Of a stretch of 64,000 nt of DNA, positions 51,734 through 60,626 are shown piece after piece. The notes under the pieces were generated by a model that saw only the letters and a program-made list of their open reading frames with translations, did no database searches and was not told where the DNA came from. A program made the position numbers and the translations under genes. Numbering within the stretch: the stretch's first letter is position 1; each line of letters opens with the position of its first letter. The stretch is from Paraburkholderia kirstenboschensis (GTDB lineage: Bacteria > Pseudomonadota > Gammaproteobacteria > Burkholderiales > Burkholderiaceae), in contig NZ_CAJHCR010000001.1 in the NCBI RefSeq assembly GCF_904848585.1, forward strand, positions 1,116,001 through 1,180,000, given 5' to 3'.

Positions 51734-52231
51734 ATGGACATCGCTCACGACCTGCAGATCATTGCCGCTCAGGAACACGCGCTCGTGTTCCCCCAATTCG
51801 ATGCTGACCGCGCATGGCAAATCGGCGCCTATCTGCACGAGGTCGCGAAGGCACGCGGCATTGCTGCCGCCATCGACGTGCGCACATTCGGTCAGCCTCT
51901 GTTCTTCAGCCTGCTCGACGGCGCGACGCCGGACAACGTCGACTGGGCACGCCGCAAGGGCAACACGGTCGCGCATTTCCGGCGCAGCTCGTATGCGATC
52001 GGACTGAAAATGCAGCAGGCCGGCAGTACGCTCGCGGACAAGCATGGCCTGCCCGTTACCGAATATGCATCGCACGGCGGCGCGTTCCCGTTGACGGTCT
52101 CGGGTGCGGGCGTGATCGGTTCGATCACGGTGTCCGGCTTGCCGCAGCGTGCCGATCATGAGTTCGTGGTGGAAGCCCTCTGCGCGCACCTCGGTCACGA
52201 CTACAGCAAGCTCGCGCTTGCAAAGGCCTGA
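51734..52231 (+). CDS. UPF0303 / GlcG-HbpS-like protein
   Basis: A 165-residue protein of the UPF0303 family (GlcG/HbpS-like haem-degrading domain fold). The typical sequence [17 protein letters not shown] stretch is seen as [16 protein letters not shown] at about 78-93, with GGAFPLTV and [11 protein letters not shown] later. Biochemical role of this family is not settled; some members bind haem or act with sensor kinases. ATG 51734 fits the family start; a longer open frame upstream is not conserved. The SMR exporter gene starts 5 bp after its stop. Confidence 0.85.
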   Translation: MDIAHDLQIIAAQEHALVFPQFDADRAWQIGAYLHEVAKARGIAAAIDVRTFGQPLFFSLLDGATPDNVDWARRKGNTVAHFRRSSYAIGLKMQQAGSTLADKHGLPVTEYASHGGAFPLTVSGAGVIGSITVSGLPQRADHEFVVEALCAHLGHDYSKLALAKA

Positions 52232-52235
52232 ACCG

Positions 52236-52574
52236 ATGCGGGTGCCGCCTTATGCATTGCTTGGCATCGCGATCGTGGCCGAGGTGATTGCCACGTCCGC
52301 CATGCGGGCGTCGGACGGTTTCTCGCGGCTCGTGCCGTCGGCAGTGGTGGTCCTCGGATATGGCGTCGCCTTTTACTGCCTGTCGCTGACGCTCAGGAGC
52401 ATTCCGGTCGGCATCGTCTACGCCGTGTGGTCGGGCGCGGGCATCGTGCTGATTACGCTCGTCGCGCTTCTGCTCTATGGGCAGGTGCCCGATGTGCCGG
52501 CCGTCATCGGGCTCGGGTTGATCATTTCCGGAGTCGCCGTGCTGAACATGTTCTCGAAAATGCAGGCGCACTGA
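52236..52574 (+). CDS. SMR-family small multidrug exporter (EmrE-like)
   Basis: A 112-residue protein with four hydrophobic helices: [20 protein letters not shown] (with the essential Glu16 in helix 1), [36 protein letters not shown] (with the GI-type helix 3 motif) and [18 protein letters not shown]. It exchanges protons for lipophilic cations, or for guanidinium in the Gdx branch; sequence alone does not decide. Start ATG 52236 is 5 bp after the preceding gene. No guanidine riboswitch-like leader is visible. Confidence 0.92.
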   Translation: MRVPPYALLGIAIVAEVIATSAMRASDGFSRLVPSAVVVLGYGVAFYCLSLTLRSIPVGIVYAVWSGAGIVLITLVALLLYGQVPDVPAVIGLGLIISGVAVLNMFSKMQAH

Positions 52575-52672
52575 AGCGCGAGCCCGACGCACCGCCTGGG
52601 CTCTGGCTGCATCCGTTTGCATCCGTTGTGCATGCGTTCGGGCTTTGCTGCGCTTGCCGGGAATGTCGGCTC

Positions 52673-53053
52673 TTACTTGCAGCGTACGATCATCGAGCGG
52701 CTCTTGACGTTGGCCGACACGACGTTCGTCACGCTGCCGCCCGCGGTCCCGCCTTCGTCGTTGTCTTTCGACACGATGTCATAGCCTGTCGCGCCGCACG
52801 CCTTGCCCGCCTGCACATAGCATGAGGCCCAGCTAGAACCGGCGTCGGCGCCGCTGCAATTGACCGCGAAGCCGGTCTGGCCGTTCGGCAGATTGATGAG
52901 CGATGTCGTGTTGGACGACGCGCAGCCTGCCAGGCCCGCGCCCAGCGCAACTGTTACTGGCAATGCGAGAAGAAGGGACGTGTGGCGCAGCAGAGCCCGC
53001 GCGTTGCCACGCGGCGAATGACTTCGGCCCGGCCATTGCGTCATGAAATGCAT
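52673..53053 (-). CDS. Putative lipoprotein, hypothetical
   Basis: A 126-residue protein with a lipoprotein signal peptide: basic N-terminus, hydrophobic LLLALPVTVALGAG and lipobox LAGC with Cys44. The remaining 80 residues contain NCSGADAGSSWASCYVQAGKACG and an SKDND stretch, reminiscent of small Burkholderia lipoproteins of unknown function. ATG 53053 follows AAAGGAAACAATCACG. It is alone, between the SMR gene and a divergent small gene. Function not known. Confidence 0.75.
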   Translation of the reverse strand: MHFMTQWPGRSHSPRGNARALLRHTSLLLALPVTVALGAGLAGCASSNTTSLINLPNGQTGFAVNCSGADAGSSWASCYVQAGKACGATGYDIVSKDNDEGGTAGGSVTNVVSANVKSRSMIVRCK

Positions 53054-53097
53054 CGTGATTGTTTCCTTTGATGTGTTGGCTTGCCACGCGCGCAAGC

Positions 53098-53289
53098 TCA
53101 GGGCGTTTCGACAGTAATGCCCGCCGCGCTGACGAGGCGGCGGCTTTCGGCACCGCTTTCAGTGGCCGCGTCTTCCCAGATGCTGATGGCTTTCGCGATG
53201 TCGATGTCATGGCTTTCGGCATACGCAAACCATCGATTCGCCGCATCCGGCTCGGGCAGTTCGTGATCGTGCAGAAAATATTTTCCCAT
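53098..53289 (-). CDS. Small hypothetical protein
   Basis: A 63-residue protein that begins MGKYFLHDHELPEPDAANRW, has an acidic central helix (DIDIAKAISIWEDAATES) and no membrane segment. The codon usage and a well-defined start with acidic/hydrophobic helix character argue for a real gene. The Shine-Dalgarno is weak (GAGCG). It faces away from the 97-residue gene at 53452, so the two share a 162-bp divergent promoter region. Function not known. Confidence 0.5.
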   Translation of the reverse strand: MGKYFLHDHELPEPDAANRWFAYAESHDIDIAKAISIWEDAATESGAESRRLVSAAGITVETP

Positions 53290-53451
53290 ATTGCGCTCGC
53301 TGAACTCGAAATGGAGGCACTGCAGCAGCACGGAGCGTGCCGTCGAACCGGTTCGACCTGTACGGATCCGACAAGTGCAACTGTGAAAGCGCGCAGAACT
53401 TATTCGATCGCCGCGCGCCTTACCTGATCTATCGCAACGAGGAGAACGAAC

Positions 53452-53745
53452 ATGGCTGAACGGGTCAGCGGCCCTTACCGCGGCTATTACATCAGTGCCG
53501 CCGCGCGCCTCGTGCCGGCGGCCGGCGCCCAAGGCACCGACAGCACCGACGGCACCAATGGCACCGGCGGCACCTACGTCGGCTCGGTCAGCCTGGCCGA
53601 GCTTGGTCCGGACGATGCACACCGGATGGAGACGCTGCTCGATCTCGGCGACCAGCAACGGTTTGGCAGCGAAGAAGAGGCGCTCGCCTATGTTGAACAG
53701 GCCGCGCGCGACTACGTCGACCGTCTGTTGGGAGGCAAGTCATGA
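53452..53745 (+). CDS. Small hypothetical protein with 3' duplication
   Basis: A 97-residue soluble protein (MAERVSGPYRGYYISAAARL) with a Gly/Thr/Asp-rich segment (TDSTDGTNGTGGT, 29-41) and an acidic helix to VDRLLGGKS at the end. ATG 53452 is preceded by GAGGAGAACGAAC. Its last 30 bp are duplicated immediately downstream (53748-53777), creating a 12-codon frame from 53742. No domain is recognised. Confidence 0.65.
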   Translation: MAERVSGPYRGYYISAAARLVPAAGAQGTDSTDGTNGTGGTYVGSVSLAELGPDDAHRMETLLDLGDQQRFGSEEEALAYVEQAARDYVDRLLGGKS

Positions 53746-53777
53746 ACGTCGACCGTCTGCTCCGAGGCAAGTCATGA
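53716..53777 (+). repeat. 30-bp imperfect tandem duplication
   Basis: GTCGACCGTCTG-N5-AGGCAAGTCATGA occurs at 53716-53745 and 53748-53777 with three mismatches in 30 and a 32-bp period. The first copy ends the 97-residue gene; the second reproduces the same C-terminal codons (VDRLLRGKS) and stop in a mini-frame. Confidence 0.9.
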
Positions 53778-53950
53778 GGGCGACTGACGAGCAAGCCCGC
53801 ACTCGAACCCATGCCGACGCTCCTCGCGATTCCGGCGCCGCGGCGGGGTGGACCGCAGTCCGGCCGCGCGAGTACCATATTCGGGTCGTCCGGGGCCGGC
53901 CGGTTCTCGCGGGCTCCGGTTGTGTGCCGGATACTTCTGATGAGGCGACT

Positions 53951-54235
53951 ATGGAAATCAGGTTTCCCGCGGGCGCGCCAGCCTACCGCGATTCCAATCT
54001 GACCGTTGTCTTTCCCGCGCTGGTGGATGGTGAGCCCGTGCCGTGCGCAATCTCCGTCGAGGCGCTAGAAGATCACTTCGGCGCACACTCCGAAGACCTG
54101 GAAGGCTGGATGCGCGCATTCGACGCCGGACGTCCGCGCATAGAAGCCGTGGCGCGCGAGCATTTGCAGATCAGCAACGGCACGCCTGTGCTGCTCAAGA
54201 GCGGGCACTTTCCGCCGGGGGATGCGGCTCGCTAG
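53951..54235 (+). CDS. DUF1488 family protein
   Basis: A 94-residue DUF1488 protein. The family signature is MEIRFPAGAPAYRDSNLTVV, FPALVDGEPVPCAISVEALE and DHFGA (residues 1-43); the C-terminus (ARPRIEAVAREHL region) is also family-like. I choose ATG 53951 because conservation begins there; ATG 53774 in frame would add a non-conserved 59-residue extension. Its last 41 bp overlap the convergent epimerase gene. Function of DUF1488 is not known. Confidence 0.8.
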   Translation: MEIRFPAGAPAYRDSNLTVVFPALVDGEPVPCAISVEALEDHFGAHSEDLEGWMRAFDAGRPRIEAVAREHLQISNGTPVLLKSGHFPPGDAAR

Positions 54236-55193
54236 AGAGAGAAGAACCGCGCGCGGCGGCCATGCACTGCCGGACGCCTTCTTCGTAAGACGTCTTCGCG
54301 ATCGGACCGATCAGCTTCGTCAATGCGGAGTCGTCGAGCACGACCGGTTCGGTCATCAGGTAGTTCATCTCGACCAGTTCACGCATCAGCGGATTAAAGA
54401 GGCCGAGCACGCGCAGCATCGTCTTGCCGGCCACCATCAGCCTGGGTTGGCCGCCCGCGAGCGCATAAGCCTGTCGTGCCACTTCGCGCTGCGTGATGGT
54501 GCCCGCGCCGGCGAGGTGCCACCAGCGCCCGTACGCTTCCGGCGTGCGCGTAAGCTTCTCGACCACGGCTCCGATATCCGGCAGATAAATGAATTCATGG
54601 GGCACATCCACGGGGCCGATCATCTGCGCGCGCTTTCCATTTGCGGCAGCTTCGAATGCGCCGTTGAGCAGACTGCGCTCGATGCCCGGGCCGTAGAAAT
54701 CGGGTAGCCGCAGAACCAGCGTCGACAGTCCGTTTTTTCCATGCGCCTGCAGCACCAGATTCTCCTGGGCGAGCCGCATTTTCCCTTTGAACGTGTGCGG
54801 CTCGCGAGGATGGTCCTCACGGATCGGATTGCCGCGCGCACGACCGTATGGATAGACGGTGCCGATCAGAACGAAACGTTCCACGCCCGCTGCCGTGATG
54901 CCTGCGAGCGTTTTCTGCATCAGCGGCGGGTGTTCGGCGAAGCGGTCGTAGGGCACGCCGACCAGATAGACGACGCTCTGCAGTCCCTGCGCCGCAGCGC
55001 TGATCGAAGCCGGATCGTCAGGATTCCACGTGACGATCTCCGCGTGCGGATCGTGGCCGAAAGCGGCAACCAACGCTTCCCGCGAGCGGCCCACGACGCG
55101 GTAGTCGCGGCCCGCCGCGCCAAGCGATGCCGCGATGATCCGGCCGGCGGCGCCGGCGGCTCCGAACAGGCCGACCTTTCCTTCGCTGTGCAT
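54195..55193 (-). CDS. NAD-dependent epimerase/dehydratase-like protein
   Basis: A 332-residue extended/atypical SDR. The Rossmann motif is GLFGAAGAAGRIIA (8-21), followed by VYLVGVPYDRFAEHP and the later TLVLRLPDFYGPGIE. A canonical catalytic Tyr-x3-Lys is not obvious (YPYGRARG is near the expected place), so enzymatic activity is uncertain. ATG 55193 follows AAGAAAGGTACC. It is divergent from a TetR regulator with two palindromic operators between them, so the TetR protein likely represses it. Its 3' end overlaps the DUF1488 gene by 41 bp. Confidence 0.82.
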   Translation of the reverse strand: MHSEGKVGLFGAAGAAGRIIAASLGAAGRDYRVVGRSREALVAAFGHDPHAEIVTWNPDDPASISAAAQGLQSVVYLVGVPYDRFAEHPPLMQKTLAGITAAGVERFVLIGTVYPYGRARGNPIREDHPREPHTFKGKMRLAQENLVLQAHGKNGLSTLVLRLPDFYGPGIERSLLNGAFEAAANGKRAQMIGPVDVPHEFIYLPDIGAVVEKLTRTPEAYGRWWHLAGAGTITQREVARQAYALAGGQPRLMVAGKTMLRVLGLFNPLMRELVEMNYLMTEPVVLDDSALTKLIGPIAKTSYEEGVRQCMAAARGSSLSSEPHPPAESARS

Positions 55194-55259
55194 GACGGTA
55201 CCTTTCTTGTGACGCGGCGAGCCGGGATGCACGCCGTGTGTTGATCTGTCAAAATTTTG

Positions 55260-55286
55260 TGAACAGTGTTCAGTGAACGGTGTTCA
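55260..55286. promoter_or_regulatory. Tandem TetR operator palindromes
   Basis: TGAACAGTGTTCA (55260-55272) is a perfect 13-bp palindrome around a central base and TGAACGGTGTTCA (55274-55286) is the same site with one substitution, 14 bp centre to centre. They lie between the epimerase and TetR start codons, upstream of both. This is the standard place and form for a TetR-family operator. Confidence 0.8.
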
Positions 55287-55320
55287 GTTTAATTTGACTT
55301 TTCAGTTTGTCAACCGGAAA

Positions 55321-56328
55321 ATGCCTTGCATGGGAATCGCTGAAAGAAAGAATCGGGAGAAGCAGGCGTTGCGGGAACGCATCCTCGGGGCCGCACGACA
55401 TATCGTGATGCGTGAAGGCTTTGCCGCTCTGTCAATGCGCAAGATCGCCGAAGCGATCGAGTATTCGCCTGCCGCGCTGTATTTGCACTTCGTGAGCCGC
55501 GACGAAATTGCCCGGGCGCTATGCGCCGAAGGCTATGCGCAGTTGCTGGAGACCTTCGAGCCGCTCGCGGGGATTGCCGACCCAGCTGAACGGCTCAAGG
55601 CGATGGGGCGCGCTTATGTCGCCTTCGGCGTCGCTCATCGGGAAACGTACCGGCTGATCTTCATGGAAGATCCGAGCTATACGGGCGCGGCGCTCGGCGC
55701 CAAGACAGCCGCAGCGGCGCCCGGTCCGTCGGCTGTGGGCAGGGCGCAAACGGGCATTCAGGCGGTGCAGCCCGGCACGGAAGACGACCCGGGCGCCGCG
55801 GCCTTGCAATTCATGATTTCCGCGCTAAACGAGCTGAAAGCGGCGGGGCGCCTTGCTGCATCCGTGGATGCGAGGGTGTGGGCCGACGCTTTCTGGGCGA
55901 CGCTGCATGGCATCGTCGCGCTCCATCTGACGTGTCCGGTTTTTCCGTCGGCGCCACTCGACACCGTTGTGGGAATCGCATTGGACACCTGGCTTGGGGC
56001 GGGCGGTGTCGCTGCGGATGCAGATCCGGATGGCATCGCAAGCTCCAATGCTAACGCGGCGGTTTCGCGCAGGAAGAGGGCCGGCGCCACGGGCGCGGAA
56101 GGCTCGTCGCAAGTCAAGGCGCAAGCCAAGGCGCGAGTCAAGGCGCAAGCCGAGACCCAAGCGGAGGCGCAATCCAAGGCGCGAGCCGAGACGGAAGCCA
56201 AGGCGCAAACCGAGACCCAAGCGGATGCCCAAGCAGACACGCAAGCGGAGACGCAATCCGAGACGCAGGGCGGTTCGGACGCAGAACCTGCACCTACCCG
56301 GCGTCGCGCAGCCAGGAAGACGCGGTAG
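55321..56328 (+). CDS. TetR-family regulator with long repetitive tail
   Basis: A 335-residue TetR-type repressor. The HTH lies at about 20-63 (AARHIVMREGFAALSMRKIA, EAIEYSPAALYLHF) and a TetR_C-like ligand domain at about 70-215. From 266 to 316 the chain is a four-residue repeat rich in Ala, Gln, Glu and Lys (pattern KAQA/ETQA), encoded by 12-bp tandem repeats, ending in a basic TRRRAARKTR tail. ATG 55321 is preferred over an upstream frame. The tail is unusual for TetR and may vary in copy number. It likely controls the divergent epimerase and itself. Confidence 0.85.
   Translation: MPCMGIAERKNREKQALRERILGAARHIVMREGFAALSMRKIAEAIEYSPAALYLHFVSRDEIARALCAEGYAQLLETFEPLAGIADPAERLKAMGRAYVAFGVAHRETYRLIFMEDPSYTGAALGAKTAAAAPGPSAVGRAQTGIQAVQPGTEDDPGAAALQFMISALNELKAAGRLAASVDARVWADAFWATLHGIVALHLTCPVFPSAPLDTVVGIALDTWLGAGGVAADADPDGIASSNANAAVSRRKRAGATGAEGSSQVKAQAKARVKAQAETQAEAQSKARAETEAKAQTETQADAQADTQAETQSETQGGSDAEPAPTRRRAARKTR
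56116..56268 (+). repeat. 12-bp minisatellite in TetR gene
   Basis: About 12.75 units of 12 bp (AAGGCGCAAGCC / GAGACCCAAGCG type) in register with the reading frame, giving the KAQA/ETQA protein repeat. Because 12 is a multiple of three, gain or loss of units would keep the frame. Confidence 0.85.
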
Positions 56329-56488
56329 ACAGCGGCTCAGTGCCTACCTTTGGGACGTCCCCGCCCGAAGTCGCGCGAGGCCGCGAGCGCTACCCTCGTT
56401 CCCCACCTTGCACCGCAAACCGGCCCCGACTCGCGGGCCGTGATAACGTTGCGTTTCCACGTCTTTGCGCCGCCGTGCGTTGTCTCCC

Positions 56489-57619
56489 ATGTCTCTTTTC
56501 GCCTCGCCCGCAGCTAGCGACGAAGTCGCGACTTACGTAGCCAACCGCATCGGTTTCATCGAGCTTGAAAGGCCGAAGGCGCTCAACGCGCTGTCGATCG
56601 ACATGATCCGCGCGATGCACGCCGCGCTCGACGACTGGCGCGAAAATCCCGATGTGCTTGCGGTCGTCGTGCGCAGCCAGCATCCTCGCGCGTTCTGCGC
56701 GGGCGGCGATATCCGTTTCCTGTACGAGTCGGCGAAACGCGGCGAGCACGAAGCGCGCGACGCGTTTTTCATCGAGGAATACCGCCTCAATCACGCAATC
56801 TTCACTTACCCGAAGCCCTACATCGCGTTGACGAACGGCGTGGTGATGGGCGGCGGCATGGGCATCTCGCAGGGCGCGCATCGTACCGGCGGCCTGCGCG
56901 TCGTGACCCAGTCGACAAAGATGGCGATGCCGGAAACGCGCATCGGCCTTTTCCCGGATGTCGGCGCGAGCTGGTTTCTCGCGCGTACGCCCGGCGCGAT
57001 TGGCCGCTATCTCGCGGTGACGGGCGAAGCGATAGGTGCCGCCGACGCGTTGTACGCCGGCCTCGCCGACGTCTATATGGACGATGTCGCGCTGCCCGCG
57101 CTCATCGACACCTTGCGCAGCGAACTGTTCGAGCGCGGCGCCGACGTGGTTGCGTGCGTCGAGCGAGAGAGCCGCGCCTATCAGGTCGCGCCGCAGCCGA
57201 AGGAGTCGCCGCTTGCTCGCGCGCGGCGGTTGATCGATCGGCATTTTGCGCTGCCCGACGTGCCGCGCATTCTCGCTTCGCTTCAGCAGAAGTGCGATCG
57301 CGACACCGCCGATTGGGCCGAGCAGACCATCGCCGTGCTGCGGGAGCGTTCACCGCTATCTATGGCCGTTTCGCTGGAGGTGGTGACGCGCGCGGAAGGC
57401 TCGATGTCGGAAGTGCTGCGCGGCGATCTCGATCTCACGCGTTCGAGTTTCCTGGAAGGCGACGCGGTGGAAGGGATTCGCGCGCGCATTATCGACAAGG
57501 ACAACGCGCCGCACTGGCGCTTCGCGCGCATTGAAGACGTGAGCGCTGCCGATGTCGCGAAAATGTTCGAAAGCCCGTGGCCGGCCAGCGAACATCCGCT
57601 GCGGGATCTGCACGGTTAA
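56489..57619 (+). CDS. Enoyl-CoA hydratase/3-hydroxyisobutyryl-CoA hydrolase-like
   Basis: A 376-residue crotonase-superfamily protein, the size of 3-hydroxyisobutyryl-CoA hydrolases of valine catabolism rather than the 260-residue hydratases. The oxyanion-hole segment is HPRAFCAGGDIRFLYES, the second Gly loop GVVMGGGMGISQGAH and the catalytic region MPETRIGLFPDVGASWFL. ATG 56489 is chosen; an upstream TTG adds eight residues without conserved sequence. It is alone on this strand between TetR and the convergent membrane-protein gene. HIBCH is the best guess; other acyl-CoA hydrolase or hydratase activity is possible. Confidence 0.85.
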   Translation: MSLFASPAASDEVATYVANRIGFIELERPKALNALSIDMIRAMHAALDDWRENPDVLAVVVRSQHPRAFCAGGDIRFLYESAKRGEHEARDAFFIEEYRLNHAIFTYPKPYIALTNGVVMGGGMGISQGAHRTGGLRVVTQSTKMAMPETRIGLFPDVGASWFLARTPGAIGRYLAVTGEAIGAADALYAGLADVYMDDVALPALIDTLRSELFERGADVVACVERESRAYQVAPQPKESPLARARRLIDRHFALPDVPRILASLQQKCDRDTADWAEQTIAVLRERSPLSMAVSLEVVTRAEGSMSEVLRGDLDLTRSSFLEGDAVEGIRARIIDKDNAPHWRFARIEDVSAADVAKMFESPWPASEHPLRDLHG

Positions 57620-57671
57620 GGCACGTGCGGCCCGTACGATCGAAACGCCGCTTGTCGAGTCGGGCCACCTG

Positions 57672-57690
57672 AGCCGCCGTAGAGGCGGCT
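57672..57690. terminator. Short hairpin between convergent genes
   Basis: AGCCGCC-GTAGA-GGCGGCT, a 7-bp stem with a 5-nt loop between the CoA-hydrolase and membrane-protein genes. No T run; weak evidence for a terminator. Confidence 0.35.
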
Positions 57691-57705
57691 GGGCGGTGGT
57701 GCCGC

Positions 57706-58131
57706 TCAATCCACCTCTTCGCTTGCCATGAAGGCGCGCATGAAGACGAGCGCGCCCCAGCCCCACATTGCGTTCGCGGCGAAACCCATGGCGAGGCGCG
57801 GCAGCATATTGCCGCTCGGCCAGATGCCGCGCAGCGGATCCACGACGAATACGCTCGCCGCCGTCAACACGATGCCGCCGAACACGAAGGCGGGCAGCCA
57901 CGGCGCACGGCGCTCGGGCGCGACGCGCAGGAGCCACGCCATGAGTACGGCCCAGAACGCGCTCCAGATTGCGTTCGCAATGAACTCGGGCAGGCCGAGC
58001 GGTAGAAACGGGGCAGTCGAAAAACCGCTTTGATCGGTAACACCGGCTGCGTTCAGCAGCGCCAGCGTCGATTCATGAAAGAACAGAGAAGCCAGAAAAC
58101 CGGCGACGAACGGCAGGATGAGTTTTTGCAT
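57706..58131 (-). CDS. Small integral membrane protein, hypothetical
   Basis: A 141-residue protein with about four hydrophobic segments: LILPFVAGFLASLFFHE, FIANAIWSAFWAVLMAWLL, PAFVFGGIVLTAASVFVV and MLPRLAMGFAANAMWGWGAL. ATG 58131 (MQKLILPF) is chosen over GTG 58140. The spacing and Gly-rich helices suggest a small channel- or DoxX-like fold, but I recognise no family. It is divergent from ssuD with a 416-bp gap. Function not known. Confidence 0.7.
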   Translation of the reverse strand: MQKLILPFVAGFLASLFFHESTLALLNAAGVTDQSGFSTAPFLPLGLPEFIANAIWSAFWAVLMAWLLRVAPERRAPWLPAFVFGGIVLTAASVFVVDPLRGIWPSGNMLPRLAMGFAANAMWGWGALVFMRAFMASEEVD

Positions 58132-58547
58132 GCATTGCACCGCCAGGGTACAGGCGCGTCGTTCGCGTTGCCCGCACCGGATTATTGGAAACGTGCGCCA
58201 TTATAGCCAGCGGAGGCCGCTTTTCCGGTTGCGCGAAGCGTCGCGTCCGTATGCTTTAGCGTCGGGCTAATCACGGAAGTGGAAAACCTAAGCTCAAAAA
58301 AATCGTTCAAAAGCCGCGCTTCGGTCCATAGACTCTTTTTCCATGCAGACGGCGCTTGCCGCCGTCGCCCTTAGCGTAGATAGCGCATCTTCCGTTCTTT
58401 CGCGATGCATCGCCCGGTTCATGCCCGATGACCGGCTGGATGCGCGCAGCCCGCGTTTGCGCCGGCGTTTGCTTTTGCCTTCGCGTTTGCCTGCGCGGCA
58501 TGCACCGTCTTCATTCAATCCAGTTTTGAATTCGCAGGGAGCAGTAA
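58132..58547. other. Intergenic region upstream of ssuD
   Basis: 416 bp holding the divergent promoters of the membrane-protein gene and of ssuD. I see no consensus promoter. Short open frames here lack conserved character. ssuE and ssuA, which often precede ssuD, are not in this gap. Confidence 0.5.
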
Positions 58548-59708
58548 ATGAATGTGTTCTGGTTCATTCCGACTCATGGCGACAGCCGCTATCTCGGTAC
58601 GTCGCAAGGCGCGCGCGCAGCCGATTACGACTACTTCCAGCAGATCGCCGTCGCCGCCGATACGCTCGGCTACGAGGGCGTGCTGCTGCCGACCGGCCGC
58701 TCGTGCGAGGACGCATGGGTCGTCGCATCGAGCCTCATCGCCGCGACGAAGCGCCTGAAGTTTCTCGTCGCGATCCGGCCTGGCATTTCGTCGCCGGGTC
58801 TTGCCGCACGCATGGCCGCGACGTTCGACCGTCTGTCGAACGGGCGCCTGCTGATCAATGTCGTGACGGGGGGCGACGCGGCCGAGCTGGAGGGCGATGG
58901 TGTGTTCGTCGATCATGACACGCGCTACGAGATCACCGATGAATTCCTGCACATCTGGCGCAAGCTGCTCACGGCCGCGCATACGAACGACGCGATCGAC
59001 TTCGACGGCAAGCATCTGAAGTCGAAGGGCGGCAAGGCCTTGTATCCGCCGGTGCAGAAGCCGCATCCGCCGCTGTGGTTCGGCGGTTCGTCGCCGGCCG
59101 CGCACGACATGGCGGGCGAGCATATCGACACCTATCTGACGTGGGGCGAGCCGCCCGCCGCGGTTGCGAAGAAGATCGCCGATATTCGCGCCCGCGCCGC
59201 CGCGCACGGCCGCACGATCCGCTTCGGCATTCGCCTGCACGTGATCGTGCGCGAGACCGAAGAAGAAGCGTGGGCCGCCGCCGACAAGCTGATCAGCAAG
59301 CTGGACGACGAAACCATCTCGCGTGCGCAGGCCTCCTTTTCGAAGATGGATTCCGAAGGCCAGCGCCGCATGGCCGCGCTGCACGGCGGCAAACGAGGTG
59401 GGCGCGCCGAGCTCGAGGTCTATCCGAATCTGTGGGCCGGCGTGGGCCTCGTGCGAGGCGGCGCGGGCACTGCGCTCGTCGGCAACCCGGAGCAGGTGGC
59501 GGCGCGCATGAAGGAATACGCGGACCTCGGTATCGAGACGTTCATCCTCTCCGGCTATCCGCATCTCGAAGAGTCGTACCGCTTTGCCGAACTCGTGTTC
59601 CCGCTGCTGCCGAACCGACAGGGCAAGACTTCGAACGGGCCGCTGTCGGGACCGTTCGGCGAGATCGTCGGCAACAACTATCTGCCGAAGGCGGCGAGCG
59701 CGAGCTGA
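58548..59708 (+). CDS. ssuD: FMNH2-dependent alkanesulfonate monooxygenase
   Basis: A 386-residue luciferase-like (TIM-barrel) monooxygenase that splits alkanesulfonates into aldehyde and sulfite using reduced FMN. The family start [19 protein letters not shown] is present, with [20 protein letters not shown] and [20 protein letters not shown] as the substrate/flavin-site segments and the [15 protein letters not shown] core. Start ATG 58548 follows GGGAGCAGTAA. It is first of ssuD-C-B-F. The usual FMN reductase gene ssuE is missing here; a flavin reductase elsewhere must supply FMNH2. Confidence 0.95.
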   Translation: MNVFWFIPTHGDSRYLGTSQGARAADYDYFQQIAVAADTLGYEGVLLPTGRSCEDAWVVASSLIAATKRLKFLVAIRPGISSPGLAARMAATFDRLSNGRLLINVVTGGDAAELEGDGVFVDHDTRYEITDEFLHIWRKLLTAAHTNDAIDFDGKHLKSKGGKALYPPVQKPHPPLWFGGSSPAAHDMAGEHIDTYLTWGEPPAAVAKKIADIRARAAAHGRTIRFGIRLHVIVRETEEEAWAAADKLISKLDDETISRAQASFSKMDSEGQRRMAALHGGKRGGRAELEVYPNLWAGVGLVRGGAGTALVGNPEQVAARMKEYADLGIETFILSGYPHLEESYRFAELVFPLLPNRQGKTSNGPLSGPFGEIVGNNYLPKAASAS

Positions 59709-59759
59709 GCGCCGCCCGCCTCGGTACGGCATCTTCGACATGCAATGAGGGAAATAACC

Positions 59760-60626
59760 ATGGCTCAATACACTGTGAGTGCGGATCGGAATGAGGGCGC
59801 GCGCGGCGGCGCGGGCTTCGGTTCCGTGCTCGTCTCCGCTTCCGGGTCGTTGCGGCAAGTCGGCGCGTCGCTCGCGCCGTGGGTCGCACCGCTTCTTATT
59901 CTCCTCGCCTGGGAAACCGCCGCGCGCAGCGGCGTGCTGTCGACGCGAGTTCTGCCTGAACCGCTCGCCGTCGTGAAGGCCGCGTGGTCGCTGATCCAGT
60001 CGGGCGAGATGTGGGCGGACGTCAAGGTCAGCACGTGGCGCGCGGTGTCCGGATTTGCGATTGGCGGCGGGATCGGTCTCGTGCTCGGGCTCGCGACGGG
60101 CCTCTTCAAACCGGTCGAAATCGCACTCGATTCGACCGTGCAGATGATCCGCAATATTCCGGCGCTCGCGATGATCCCGCTCGTGATCCTGTGGTTCGGC
60201 ATCGAGGAGCAGGCGAAGGTTTTTCTCGTCGCGCTGGGCGTGTTTTTCCCGGTCTACGTGAACACGTTCCACGGCATCCGTTCGGTTGATTCCAATCTCA
60301 TCGAGATGGCGCGCAGCTACGGCGTGAAGGGTTTCGCACTTTACCGTCATGTGATTCTGCCCGGCGCCTTGCCGTCGATTCTTGTCGGCGTGCGCTTTGC
60401 GTTCGGGCTGATGTGGGTGACGCTGATCGTCGCGGAGACGATCTCGGCGCAGTCGGGCATCGGCTACATGACGATGAATGCGCGCGAATTTTTGCAGACC
60501 GACGTCGTCGTGGTCGGCATTCTGCTGTACGCGGCGCTCGGCAAAGTCGCCGACGTGCTGGCAAAAAGCCTGGAGCGCGTGTCGCTGCGGTGGCATCCGG
60601 CCTATCAACGGGGAGGCAAGGCATGA
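59760..60626 (+). CDS. ssuC: Aliphatic sulfonate ABC transporter permease
   Basis: A 288-residue inner-membrane permease of the nitrate/sulfonate/taurine class with about six helices. The EAA loop is [20 protein letters not shown]. The segment [20 protein letters not shown] is conserved in the family. ATG 59760 has a GAGGGA-type Shine-Dalgarno before it; ATG 59745 in frame would add five residues. Its stop overlaps the ATPase start (ATGA). The periplasmic binding protein SsuA is not encoded in this window, so uptake needs an SsuA from elsewhere. Confidence 0.95.
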   Translation: MAQYTVSADRNEGARGGAGFGSVLVSASGSLRQVGASLAPWVAPLLILLAWETAARSGVLSTRVLPEPLAVVKAAWSLIQSGEMWADVKVSTWRAVSGFAIGGGIGLVLGLATGLFKPVEIALDSTVQMIRNIPALAMIPLVILWFGIEEQAKVFLVALGVFFPVYVNTFHGIRSVDSNLIEMARSYGVKGFALYRHVILPGALPSILVGVRFAFGLMWVTLIVAETISAQSGIGYMTMNAREFLQTDVVVVGILLYAALGKVADVLAKSLERVSLRWHPAYQRGGKA

